A stretch of 64,000 nucleotides of DNA from NCBI GenBank assembly GCA_004297825.1, contig SCSX01000063.1:1-64000 (forward strand). Direction: 5' to 3'. Below the pieces are notes generated by a model, which did not search any database, was not told the origin of the DNA, and worked only from the letters and a program-made list of their open reading frames with translations. Below, piece by piece: positions 52,760 to 62,276 of the stretch. This DNA comes from Spirochaetota bacterium (GTDB lineage Bacteria > Spirochaetota > UBA4802 > UBA5368). The translations under genes were made by a program, and so were the position numbers. The stretch's first letter is position 1, and every line of letters starts with the position of its first letter.

Positions 52760-55072
52760 TCAATATGCCGGCTCCAGGCTCACTACGTGAGACGGCGTTG
52801 CATCCATCGGTCGAAACACCCTGTCTTCCACGTACAGATCGAAATAATCCGAGAACGGGTTAGTAGAATATCCATAAAGCGGCGCAATCAGGGAACCGTC
52901 CGTCTTTATGACCGCCGAGACGGACGTGACCATGTCCGCTTCGAATTTTTCCGCATCACTGAAGCCCCCGAGGTTTATCGTTGAATGGGCCCCCGGCACC
53001 ATCACGCGCTCGCTGCGGTACAACCTGCGCGCGAAGAAAGAATCTCCGCGCACGAGCGGCAGCTGGAAGCGGCCCTTGTGAAGCGTGCCCCAATTCCATT
53101 TTTCCATCTCCGGCCCCTCGATCACGTTCAGACCGCGCATGGCGCGAAGAAATGCGCGGTCGAAAAGCATATCGCGCGATTCGTTGCGTTCGGACGTGGT
53201 CGCATCGTCGAAAAGGAGGGATTTGTCCGCGACGAACATCTCAACGAACCTGTCAAAGTAGAGATTGTGGCGCGCCAGGATCGTCTTCAAATGATCTCCC
53301 TTGAATTCATCGCCCGCGGTGTCGCGGATAACCCGCAGGAGCAGGGTTTGAAAAAGTGTCGCGGGCACCGAATCGGTCGACGCGCGCAGGTCCCAGTCGT
53401 TAAAATAAATCCTGCACAGGCGCGCGGAGGTAATCGGCATTTTTTCGAGAAGCTGCAGGAAGGAAGAAAGTATCTTGCGCGCGTGCGGTGAAGTAATGTC
53501 AAAAAGCGTTTCGTAAAGGTACCGATCCTCGATATTGGACTTCCGGTCGAGCATCTCGCGTATCCGGCCCAGCCTGGAACCGTCCCTGCCGAGCATCGCC
53601 TCGGCAAGCTCGGGCGGCGCGTCCTCGATCATTGAATCCCCCGCCACGAGCATTGCCCCATCGTCATTGCGCGCATACGCCGAGAGATCGGCGGCCGCGT
53701 TCCAGCCGGGACGCGCATCCGACCTGAACACCATGCCCGCAACGTTCCGCTGCGGAATTCTCCCGGAATAGACTTTTCGAGCCGTTTTTCCCGCCACGAA
53801 CAGGTGCACCCTGGGCGCGGAGTTCACCCCCGTTACCAGTCCCCGCGCCGCCTCCAGGTCCTGTGCAAGCGGCATCTCGAACAGAGAAGCGATATAGCTT
53901 TCATCGGGCGTGATGCACCGGATGCTAATCACATCGGTCTTCACTGCGCCCTGGAACACGTCGCTTATCACTGGTCCGCGTTCGGTAGCCCTGAATTCGA
54001 ATTCCACGGACGATCTCCGGCTTCGCCCCGCCTGAAGGGTTTCCTTCCGCGCGATGAAGTCCTTCCAGGCGCCCTGGTATCGGTACTGCTGCCGGTTGTC
54101 CGCCGCTGCGGTCTCTTCGATATAAAAGTCCTGGCTGTCTGCCGCCAGGTGAAAACTTGCGAAGAGAAAATCCCCGTTGGCCCCGTGCCATATGAATGGC
54201 AGTCCCGCGCTCGTGAACCCGTCGATTTTCTTTTCGTTGATGATAATGCGCACCGGGTACCAGAGGGGAAACAGGTGCATGGGATTGTCAAGATTCATGA
54301 TGAGCCTGGAGGCTCCATCCCCGGTGCGGCTCGCGGCCACGAACGCCGCAAAACCGCGCGACGCCGGGATAATCCGGTCCGAAATTATTCCGTTGATTTC
54401 CAGGAGGGCCTGCACGTTCTTCTGTTCGGCCGGGGTATACCAGTAGAGAAGCTCTTCCGGGATCATGTCCTTGAGGGGATGTATCTTTAATTCATCCGGG
54501 AACACGAAGGTGAGCTCCCTGTTATTGGTGAACGCGTTTCCCCATTCGCTCAGCAGAAGCACCGCGATGACATCCGCCGCCGTCCAGTCGTCACCCGGGA
54601 CGTCCGATATGCCGATCAGTTCCCTGAACTTGTTGTTTTTCAGGAAATTGATACCGCGCACGTAAGCTTCCATGCGGGCGCGATGGGGCTGCTTGAGCGT
54701 TTCGAGGATTTCACCCGCCGAGCGGGAGAACCCCATCACCCGGGAGACCTTGTCGATCATGAACCCGTCCTCTCCCATAAGCTCGGCGAGGCGGCCGCGC
54801 GCGGCCGCCCTGCAATACTCTATCAGGAGCAGCCTGTCCTGGGCGTGAAGGTAGCCAAGACAGAAATACGCGTCCTCCCAGCCGGATGCGCGTACCGTGG
54901 GGACTCCGAAGTCGTCCCTCGAAATTGACGCGCCCGCGGTCACCGCCGCCGCGTATTCCCCGTCATAGGATACCGTCCGCCGGAGGATGAGGCTGAAAAC
55001 GATTCCGGCCGCGATCACGAGCGCCAGCGCGGAGCCGGAAGAAATGAGTATGATCTTTTTTCTATTGGTCAT
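52760..55072 (-). CDS. Penicillin-acylase-family protein lacking the usual N-terminal nucleophile
   Basis: 770 residues. An N-terminal membrane anchor (about 5-28) precedes an S45 fold with FGVPTVRASGWEDAYFCLGYLHAQDRLLLIEYCR, typical of the family's A chain. Processing in active members exposes a Ser in (G)SN.WVVSGSRT; aligned on the SRT, this protein has GFAAFVAASRT, with Gly at that place, and the downstream NDPH reads NLDNPMH. A neighbouring Ser (ASRG) could be an alternative. The homologue may be unprocessed and inactive, or use a shifted nucleophile. Envelope location. Confidence 0.85.
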   Translation of the reverse strand: MTNRKKIILISSGSALALVIAAGIVFSLILRRTVSYDGEYAAAVTAGASISRDDFGVPTVRASGWEDAYFCLGYLHAQDRLLLIEYCRAAARGRLAELMGEDGFMIDKVSRVMGFSRSAGEILETLKQPHRARMEAYVRGINFLKNNKFRELIGISDVPGDDWTAADVIAVLLLSEWGNAFTNNRELTFVFPDELKIHPLKDMIPEELLYWYTPAEQKNVQALLEINGIISDRIIPASRGFAAFVAASRTGDGASRLIMNLDNPMHLFPLWYPVRIIINEKKIDGFTSAGLPFIWHGANGDFLFASFHLAADSQDFYIEETAAADNRQQYRYQGAWKDFIARKETLQAGRSRRSSVEFEFRATERGPVISDVFQGAVKTDVISIRCITPDESYIASLFEMPLAQDLEAARGLVTGVNSAPRVHLFVAGKTARKVYSGRIPQRNVAGMVFRSDARPGWNAAADLSAYARNDDGAMLVAGDSMIEDAPPELAEAMLGRDGSRLGRIREMLDRKSNIEDRYLYETLFDITSPHARKILSSFLQLLEKMPITSARLCRIYFNDWDLRASTDSVPATLFQTLLLRVIRDTAGDEFKGDHLKTILARHNLYFDRFVEMFVADKSLLFDDATTSERNESRDMLFDRAFLRAMRGLNVIEGPEMEKWNWGTLHKGRFQLPLVRGDSFFARRLYRSERVMVPGAHSTINLGGFSDAEKFEADMVTSVSAVIKTDGSLIAPLYGYSTNPFSDYFDLYVEDRVFRPMDATPSHVVSLEPAY

Positions 55073-55146
55073 GTCACCGGGCCCTTTTAGATCATGACAT
55101 CGGGTGCGCCGTCCCGGCCTCGATTGACCGATCCGCCGCGCACGGC

Positions 55147-55593
55147 TTATTTATCCCCGAGTACCTCGATATCCGCGTTTATGATCTCCATTTTTATGTT
55201 CTTATTATCGAGCATGGTGAAGAACCGGCCGAAATCCCCGACAGCCTTGATGCGCGTCTTTCCTTTTATGAGCCCGGCGACGGAAGCGACGTCCTGGGTG
55301 TGAATATAACACTCCACCTGGGCTCCGCCCGCCTCGATGCTCACCAGGACCGAGAATTCATAATCAATATTACCGGAGGGAATTATGTCCTTCACCACCG
55401 CGTCGGCGACCACCACCCTCTTGTCCCCCAGCTCTTTTATAATAAGCGCCTTTTTCGCGATGTTATCGGCCCTGTCCATTTCCTCTTTTTTGGCTACGGC
55501 GTCAAGCACCGATATCTTGTCCTTGAACAGGGTTGCGCACCCCGCGCTCACTAATACCGCGGCGGCCATTGCAGCTAAAATCGTCTTTCTCAT
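55147..55593 (-). CDS. Small hypothetical lipoprotein
   Basis: 148 residues from the ATG at 55593. Signal peptide with lipobox VLVSAGC (about residue 19). The remainder is beta-like, with VVADAVVKDIIPSGNIDYEFSV and several Lys/Asp-rich turns; KGKTRIKAVGDFGRFF resembles an OB-like strand. No family recognised. It is 74 bp downstream of the acylase gene on the same strand, so it may be cotranscribed. Confidence 0.7.
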   Translation of the reverse strand: MRKTILAAMAAAVLVSAGCATLFKDKISVLDAVAKKEEMDRADNIAKKALIIKELGDKRVVVADAVVKDIIPSGNIDYEFSVLVSIEAGGAQVECYIHTQDVASVAGLIKGKTRIKAVGDFGRFFTMLDNKNIKMEIINADIEVLGDK

Positions 55594-55807
55594 CGCGAAG
55601 TGTTCTCCTGGATAGTCATTATGACGCCACACATGATGCTATCACCCTATGGGGAGCTTTTAGTATTTGTCAAATAATCTTTTCCGTCATCGCGCATCGT
55701 ACATTTACACGGATTTAGTACACTCGCCCTGCGGGGAGGCTTTATCAGCGGCATTGGCATTCGCCGATACGATGTTTCGGCCGCCAAAAATCCATGAGAC
55801 ATTTTCG

Positions 55808-55836
55808 TTGCGTATTTTCATAGGATGCACTATATT
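55808..55836 (+). promoter_or_regulatory. Sigma-70-type promoter of the CheY-like gene
   Basis: TTGCGT (55808-55813), 17-base spacer, TATATT (55831-55836); the start codon lies 34 bases further on with AAAGGGAGGG as ribosome site. Confidence 0.65.
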
Positions 55837-55870
55837 TGGTGCAGATAGGTTAACTTAAAGGGAGGGCTAC

Positions 55871-56299
55871 ATGAGCGAGGAACCTGCCAATATATACAAG
55901 AGCCCGCCGGCGGGGATCAATCCGCGAAGGGGAACCTCGTATGAGGCTATAATCGTCGACGACTCTAAAATGACCAGGCAGATACTCAAACAGATTCTCA
56001 TGTCGGTCCAGTTCAACGTAATAATGGAAATCGAAAACGGCGCCACTGCCGAGATGATAATCCGGAATAAGAATCTTAAACCGGATTTCATGTTCATCGA
56101 CATAGAAATGCCCGTCATGGACGGCATCACGCTCGTCAAGCAGATTCGTCCCCTGCTGCCGGATTGCCGGATCGTAATGGTCACTTCTCACAGCGAGACG
56201 GAAATGGTCAAAGAGCTCGCGAGCCTGGGAATCAACGGTTTTATCAAAAAACCGTTCGATCGCGATGCCGTAATACTGCGCCTCTCCAAAGTCAAGTAA
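55871..56299 (+). CDS. Stand-alone receiver-domain protein (CheY-like)
   Basis: 142 residues: a 20-residue leader, then one receiver domain. Asp pair in IIVDDSKMTRQ, phosphoacceptor Asp in FMFIDIEMPVMDG, Thr in MVTSHSETE and Lys in FIKKPFDRD are intact. It has no output domain, so it works like CheY or Spo0F on a partner. It has its own promoter and strong ribosome site. No kinase gene is next to it; the hybrid kinase 3.5 kb away is a possible source of phosphate. Confidence 0.92.
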   Translation: MSEEPANIYKSPPAGINPRRGTSYEAIIVDDSKMTRQILKQILMSVQFNVIMEIENGATAEMIIRNKNLKPDFMFIDIEMPVMDGITLVKQIRPLLPDCRIVMVTSHSETEMVKELASLGINGFIKKPFDRDAVILRLSKVK

Positions 56300-56317
56300 A
56301 CGTCCGGGCCTGCGTGT

Positions 56318-56345
56318 AAAAGAGCGGCGCCTTGCGGCGCCGCTC
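56318..56345 (-). terminator. Intrinsic terminator of the formate dehydrogenase operon
   Basis: A perfect 10-bp GC stem (56322-56331 with 56336-56345, loop TTGC on the plus strand) is followed on the minus strand by TTTT. It is 31 bp after the beta-subunit stop. Confidence 0.75.
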
Positions 56346-56376
56346 CCCTTGAATTCATGCTGTCGAATCGGATATA

Positions 56377-57195
56377 TTAAGCGCCAAAGTCCTTGGTGAC
56401 GATCCTTTTCGAAACCCTGTACGCGGTCCTTTTCAACATGGGAAAGCCCATGGTAAACATTGACGCCACGCGGTACATATCGCGAATCGCCTCGGCCTTC
56501 GCCATGTCGATGGGCTTCACATTGACCGGAAGACTGTATTTCTCGGGCTTGTCCTTGAGGATCGTGATGACCTTCAGTCCCCCGAACTCCTCCTTGCCGT
56601 AAATGCTCGCGTTGGGAAAATCCTTCTTCACCGCGGCAAGGCGCTTATCGGCCTTCTGGAGCACCTTCTGCCTCGAGTCAATGGTGAGCGCCCCGGTCGG
56701 ACAGTGGAACGCGCACGCCGGGATCTCCCGCGCATTGACGGTGCAGGCATGGCACTTGAAGGACTTGTATCGGACCAGGGGCTCCTCGGTCCCGTATTTG
56801 CTCAGGTCCTTTTCCAGAACGTGCGGGACCTTGTAGATGCACTCGTTCTCGCATGCGCCGCAGCCGATGCACTTCGCCTGGTCAATCACGACCCATCCGT
56901 CCCTCTTCGATATGGCCTTTTCGGGACATACGTTCAGGCAGTTGGGGATCTCGCAGTGATAGCATTTCTTGTGCATGATCATCCAAATAGGTTTCTCGGG
57001 ATTCGAGCGGTCTATGGGGAAGAACTTCACATGGTTGAACGTGATCGCCGTAAGCTCCTTGGGATTGGTGTACTCCGGTCCCGCGAAAAACTCCGTGTTT
57101 TCCGCGGGAAGGTTGTTCCACTGCTTGCATGCGACCTGGCAGGCCCTGCACCCGGAACACTTGGTGGTATCTACCAAAAATGATCTTTCTGACAT
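56377..57195 (-). CDS. fdhB: Formate dehydrogenase iron-sulfur (beta) subunit
   Basis: 272 residues with four [4Fe-4S] clusters: C13/C16/C19/C23 in CSGCRACQVAC, then CYHCEIPNCLNVCP, CIGCGACENEC and CHACTVNAREIPACAFHC. It has no signal peptide or C-terminal membrane helix, so it would be carried to the periplasm with the Tat-exported alpha subunit. It passes electrons from the alpha subunit to an acceptor such as cytochrome c3; no cytochrome b subunit is present here. It begins three bases after the alpha gene. Confidence 0.93.
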   Translation of the reverse strand: MSERSFLVDTTKCSGCRACQVACKQWNNLPAENTEFFAGPEYTNPKELTAITFNHVKFFPIDRSNPEKPIWMIMHKKCYHCEIPNCLNVCPEKAISKRDGWVVIDQAKCIGCGACENECIYKVPHVLEKDLSKYGTEEPLVRYKSFKCHACTVNAREIPACAFHCPTGALTIDSRQKVLQKADKRLAAVKKDFPNASIYGKEEFGGLKVITILKDKPEKYSLPVNVKPIDMAKAEAIRDMYRVASMFTMGFPMLKRTAYRVSKRIVTKDFGA

Positions 57196-57198
57196 GGC

Positions 57199-60171
57199 TT
57201 AGGCCTCCTTCTTGATATCTACCAGGAACGCCTTGAATTCCGGGATCATGGTATTGGCGTCGCCGATATTGGGGGTCAGCTGATTACAGCTGTCGCCCGT
57301 TGACGCACACCCCTGCCCGAAATGCCAGATCATTCCGACCATTTCCACGTTCTTGCCGTTCACCTTGAGGGGCTGTACCCGTTCGGTGACCAGCGCGTAC
57401 GCCGATATGCTTCCGCGCGCGTTGAGGATGCGAACCTTGTCCCCGTTCTTGATGCCCTTCGCTGCCGCGAGGCTTGGGCTTATCTCGCAGAACATGTCGG
57501 GAACAAGCTCGTTCAACCAGGGCAAGTTGCGCGTCATCGCGCCCGCCTGCCAGTGTTCCACCACGCGGTAAGACGTGCCTACATAGGGGAACCGCCCCGG
57601 GTCGCCAAATTCCGCGGCGATCGAATCGAGCTTCACCGCGGCGGGATTGAGCGCCTGCGAATTGAAGATATTCGTAGTCGGGCTCTCCCAGGGCTCATAG
57701 TGTTCGGTAAAAGGCCCGTCATTGAGTCCCGTGGGAGCGAAAAGCTTCGCCACGCCCTCGGGATTCATGATGAAGGGGTTTTTCTTGTCGGGGCCCAGAG
57801 CGGGACCGCCGTCGACGATATCGCCCTTCCACTTGCTGCCGGTCCATTTGACGACCCAGCGGTTTTCGTCCCACGGGGTTCCGTCGCGCTTCACCGCGGC
57901 CCTGTTGTAGATGATGCGGCGGTTGAGGGGCCAGCACCAGGACCATTCGGGAAACATCCCGATCTTGTTGGAGGCATCCTTTGCGCCCCTGCGCGCCATC
58001 ATGTTCCCCGACTCGGTGTAGGAACCGCAATAGAGCCAGTTTCCGCAGGTCGTGGAGCCATCGTCCTTGAGGTCCATGAACGTGACCATCTGTTTGCGCG
58101 ATTTCGTCTCGAACCCGTTGATCTCCTTGGCGACGAGGTGCGGTGAGGGCTCATGCTCGCCCGGCTCGGTATAGTTCCAGTTCGCCTTGACTATGGGATC
58201 CGGGAACTTCCCGCCGTCTTTTTTGTACATCGCCTGGAGCTCTTTCAGAATCATGTCGAGAATGTCAAGATCGCTCTTGGCCTCACCCGGGGCTTTGACG
58301 GCCTTGTAGCGCCACTGGGCCCACCTGCCCGAATTGGACACGCTTCCTTCCTTCTCGACCGACGAAGCGGCCGGGAGCAGGAATACCTCGGTCTTGACCT
58401 GTTTGCTGTTGACGCCTTCCCGTTTCCAGAAAATTGAGGAATCGGTTTCCCAGAGGTCGACGGCGACGAGCCAGTCCAGGTTTTCCATCGCCTTCGCGAT
58501 CCGGTTCGCATCGGGACCGCCTACGACGGGATTGGTCCCCATGTAGAACGCACCCTTCAGCAGCCCCTTATACATGTCGTCAAACACGATAATGTAGGGC
58601 GTAGGTTTCGCGAACTTGGGAAGCCAGTCGTAGCAGAAATCGTTTTCCTTTGTCGCCGCGTCGCCATAGAACGCCTTGAGCATGCTCACGAGGTACTTGG
58701 GCCTGTTCGCCCACCAGTTGATGCTCATGGGATCGTTGGTCTTGGGCGTGGTCTTGTTATATGCCTCCAGCGTGGGGTGCGCCTTTTCGCTCGGGCACGG
58801 CATATATCCCGTGATCAGGTGGAAAAGCAGCCCGTAGTCCGTGGAACCCTGTACGTTCGATTCCCCGCGCAGCGCATTGATGCCGCCGCCGGCAAGCCCC
58901 ATATTTCCCATGAGCGTCTGCATGATCGCATAGGCCCGCACGTTCTGGGTTCCCACCGTGTGCTGCGTGGTTCCCATGGCGTACATGATCGTGGCGACCT
59001 TGTCTGGCTTATGGGTGGAGCAGAATATATCGGCTACCTTGAGAAAGGTATCCTTAGAGCACCCGGTCGCGAGCTCGACCTTTTCAGGGGTATACCGCTC
59101 GTAATGCTTTTTCATGAGCTGGTATACGCACTGGGGATCCTTGAGCGTCTTGTCCTGCTTGGGCACCCCCTTGTCGTCGACCTGATACTGCCAGCTCTTC
59201 GTGTCGTATTTCCTTCCGCCGGCGTCATAACCGCTGAACAGCCCGTCGTTAAACGCGTAGGCCGGGTTTACAAGATACGATGCGTTGGTGTATTCCAGAA
59301 CGTATTCCTTCTGGATTTTATCATTCTGAAGCGCGTAATTGATCACCCCGTTCAGGAACGCAAGGTCCGAACCGGGACGCAGCGGAGCGTAGAGGTCCGC
59401 AAGCGAGGCCGATTTGGTAAAGCGGGGATCGACGACAACAAGCTTCGCACCGCGCTCCTCCTTAGCCTTGAGAACCCATTTAAAGGAGATGGGATGGTTT
59501 TCCGCGGCGTTGGATCCCATTAAAAGGATAACGTCCGCGTTCTTGATGTCGATCCAATGGTTCGTCATTGCACCGCGACCGAAAGATGCCGCCAGACCGG
59601 CGACAGTAGCGCTGTGTCAAATTCGAGCCTGGTGTTCCAGGTAGGTCACCCCCAGGAGCCTCATGAACTTGCTGAGCGCGTAGCATTCCTCGTTATCGAG
59701 TGCCGCGCCGCCCAGGCTCGCGATGGCAGGGGTTCTGTTCACCGTGACTCCGCCGGCCTTTTCAACGAAAGAGGCGTCGCGTGTCGCCTTGACCTTTTGC
59801 GCGATCATCTTCGCGGCGTCCTTCCAGGAGAGCTCCTCCCATTTATCGCCAAAGGGTTTCCGATACAGCACCTTGTCCAGACGTCTCTGGTTGACGCCTA
59901 CCTGGTACAGTGCGCTTCCCTTCGAGCAGAGCGAGCCCTGGTTGATTGGATGGTCCGGATCGCCTTCGATATTGACGATCTTGCCGTTTCTCGTTGAAAC
60001 GATCAGGCCGCACCCTACCCCGCAATAAGGGCAGATTGTGGTGCTTTCCCTGGCACCCTGCATTTTATTCGGGACGGACTTGCATCCGCTAAGGAACGAT
60101 ACGCCGCCCAGGAAGGCACCGGCAGCCGTTACGCCCGAGAGCTTTAGGAAATCACGTCTGGAGATGGGCAT
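57199..60171 (-). CDS. fdhA: Formate dehydrogenase catalytic (alpha) subunit, selenoprotein with in-frame UGA
   Basis: One gene of 990 residues interrupted by a UGA at 59619-59617 (residue 185), read as selenocysteine. The context RI-U-HSATVAGLAASFGRGAMTNHW is the Sec-formate-dehydrogenase active site (Mo/W-bis-MGD). Other features: Tat signal SRRDFLKLSG; [4Fe-4S] motif CPYCGVGC with C47, C50, C54 and C82; then molybdopterin regions and a terminal molydopterin-binding domain. The SECIS hairpin lies just after the UGA. AGGAGG precedes the ATG. Periplasmic formate oxidation or, less likely, CO2 reduction. FdnG/FDH-1-like. Confidence 0.95.
59588..59619 (-). promoter_or_regulatory. Bacterial SECIS element with its UGA codon
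   Basis: After the UGA (59619-59617) and 12 bases, GTCGCC (59604-59599) pairs with GGCGGC (59593-59588) around a GGTCT loop. The loop sequence and spacing match the SelB-binding hairpin of E. coli fdhF/fdnG. It lies in the coding region. Confidence 0.85.
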
Positions 60172-60649
60172 ATGAATCCTCCTGCCATTATTTAACAGAC
60201 ATAGTTATGCAATAATTTGCTAAAAATAACACATTAAAAGGCTGATTGAAGGATAGCGAAACAGGTGTAACGTGGTGCATTGAAATCCCCAATCATGAAA
60301 GCAGAGTTATTACCGAACCGGCCCCGCCGTGCTTTGGAAGCCCGCGCGACAAATCCCGATACCCTCGGATGATCGACCCGGGGGGTTACCCTTCTTTACA
60401 AGATTGGGAGGCAGGTCGATTTCTCTCGCTGCCTGCGGTCCTGCTCCATGGCTTGCGCTTTAGGAACAGTGACTCGAAGAGGTTCATTTTGTTTTAGGAT
60501 GGGGCCCCTATCTGTCAATGAATTTTTTGCATTTTTCCGGGTCGCCAATCGTATCATATAAAAAATATCTTTACAAATGCCGTCAGGGAGCCTATGAAAT
60601 TATTGAATAACCCCTTTCAGACTAAAATCAGGTATCCAGAACCTTTATC
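60172..60649. other. Gene-free interval upstream of fdhA
   Basis: About 480 bp between divergent genes. The 83-codon frame at 60246-60497 has no ribosome site or familiar sequence and is not called. The first 70 bp next to fdhA are AT-rich and probably carry its promoter, but no clear -35/-10 or sigma-54 box could be assigned. Confidence 0.5.
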
Positions 60650-61390
60650 ATGCCTAAACCGCCTCTCAGGATACAAACTACCACGTTCTGGGACTATCCG
60701 TCCCAGAACTACGGAAAAGGTACGCAGGGCAGCCAGGATTATATCGGGGCCACCCCCTCGTACATTATTTGGAATCTCCTTAAACGATACACCAGGGAGG
60801 GCAACCTGGTCATCGATCCCATGTGCGGGAGCGGCACGACCCTGGACGTCTGCGGGGATACGGGCAGGATCGGGCAGGGATTCGATATCAACCCCATCCG
60901 GGACGACATTGAGCGCGCCGACGCCCGCTCGCTCCCCGTTGCGGACGGGAGGGCGGATTTCGTGTTCGTGGACCCCCCTTACGGCGATAATATCGAGTAT
61001 TCGGACTGCCCGGAATGTATAGGGCGCTTAAGCGCGACTTCCGGGGACTATTTCGATGCCATGGAAATGGTCATCCACGAGATGTGGCGTGTGCTGCGTC
61101 CGGACAGGTTCATGGCGCTTTATGTGTGCGATTACTTCAATAAAAAGCACGGTTTTGTTCCGATAGGCTTTCACTTGTTCGAGATGATGTCCCGCTTATT
61201 CGTTCCCGTTGATATCGTCTCCGTGATGCGTCACAACAAATCCCTGAAAATGGGTAACTTCCACAAGGCCGCCGAGGAAGGGAATTTCTACTTGCGGGGC
61301 TTTAATTACCTGTTTATCATGAGGAAGGAGAAACAGCGGAATGCTTCAGCCGGACACCAGCCCCAAAGGAAGAATCATCGTAATAGATGA
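60650..61390 (+). CDS. Orphan DNA methyltransferase (N6-adenine/N4-cytosine type)
   Basis: 246 residues. DPMCGSGTTLD is the SAM-binding FxGxG-type motif and VDPPYGDNIEYSD the catalytic DPPY motif of amino-methyltransferases; here DPPY follows the SAM motif in the gamma order. No restriction gene, target-recognition domain or specificity subunit adjoins it, so a solitary regulatory methylase is likely. A tRNA or rRNA guanine methylase is an alternative because the protein is short. Its end overlaps the next gene by 50 bases. Confidence 0.8.
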   Translation: MPKPPLRIQTTTFWDYPSQNYGKGTQGSQDYIGATPSYIIWNLLKRYTREGNLVIDPMCGSGTTLDVCGDTGRIGQGFDINPIRDDIERADARSLPVADGRADFVFVDPPYGDNIEYSDCPECIGRLSATSGDYFDAMEMVIHEMWRVLRPDRFMALYVCDYFNKKHGFVPIGFHLFEMMSRLFVPVDIVSVMRHNKSLKMGNFHKAAEEGNFYLRGFNYLFIMRKEKQRNASAGHQPQRKNHRNR

Positions 61391-62276
61391 CGAGCCGAGC
61401 GTCCGAAAGCTTATAAAGCGACTCCTCGAGCGTAAAGGTTACAGCATCGACACCGCAAAGTCGGGCGAAGAAGGGATCGCAAAAATCCTGGAGACCGAAT
61501 ACGATATCGTCATCACGGACATGCTGTTGCCCGGGATGGACGGGATGGCGGTCCTCGAGACGATCAAGGAACACAGCAGCAGCATAGACGTCGTTCTCAT
61601 TACCGGTTTCGGGTCGATCGAATCCGCGGTTTCCTTCATGAAGGCCGGCGCCCTTGATTATATCACGAAACCCATCAACAGCGACCACCTGGAGATCGTC
61701 ATTCAAAAGGCGATAGAGCGGAAGGAGCTCATCAAAGCCGCAAGGGAGCGCGATCTTTATTTCAAGATGTCCCTCACCGACAGCCTCACGGGACTATTCA
61801 ACCACAAGTATTTCCAGGAACAGGTCCAGCGCATGGTCCTGCACGCGAGGAGAAAAACCCACAACCTCTCGATCATACTCATCGACATCGACGATTTCAA
61901 GCTCGTGAACGACAATTTCGGCCATCAGACCGGCGACCTGGTGCTGCAGGTCATCTCCTCGTCGATTCTCAAGGCGTGCAGGAGTCACGACACGGTGGCC
62001 CGGTACGGCGGCGAGGAATTCGGGGTGATACTGCCGGAGACCGACGCGGACAAGGCGGTCGCGGTGGCAAAGCGCATTCAGGAGACGATCTTCGCTCACC
62101 ATTTTAAAAACGTGACGTACCCGGTCACGGTATCGATAGGCGTGGCGGTATATCCCGCGAACGGGCATGAAGCGGCCGACCTGATACATAACGCGGACGT
62201 GGCGCTCTACGTGAGCAAACGGGCGGGGAAAAACAGGTATACCCTCTACGGCGAAGACGCGCAGAAAAAATGCTAG
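61341..62276 (+). CDS. Response regulator with GGDEF output (PleD-like)
   Basis: 311 residues. Receiver (about 10-125): IVIDDEPSVRK, phosphoacceptor in VITDMLLPGMDG, Lys in DYITKPIN. After a helical linker comes a GGDEF domain: DSLTGLFNHKYF, DIDDFKLVNDNFGHQTGD, active-site RYGGEEFGV with RSHD (RxxD) inhibitory site just before it. It makes c-di-GMP on phosphorylation. GGAGAAA precedes the ATG. It overlaps the methylase gene by 50 bases and the convergent permease gene by four. Confidence 0.95.
   Translation: MLQPDTSPKGRIIVIDDEPSVRKLIKRLLERKGYSIDTAKSGEEGIAKILETEYDIVITDMLLPGMDGMAVLETIKEHSSSIDVVLITGFGSIESAVSFMKAGALDYITKPINSDHLEIVIQKAIERKELIKAARERDLYFKMSLTDSLTGLFNHKYFQEQVQRMVLHARRKTHNLSIILIDIDDFKLVNDNFGHQTGDLVLQVISSSILKACRSHDTVARYGGEEFGVILPETDADKAVAVAKRIQETIFAHHFKNVTYPVTVSIGVAVYPANGHEAADLIHNADVALYVSKRAGKNRYTLYGEDAQKKC

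Noticed and set aside
59568-59617. Frameshift or nonsense mutation splitting the formate dehydrogenase gene
   Set aside because: The frame is unchanged across the stop, the residue is exactly the Sec position of the family and a SECIS hairpin follows.
60246-60497. 83-codon frame upstream of the methylase
   Set aside because: No ribosome site, no family-like sequence, low-complexity translation; lies in a regulatory gap.
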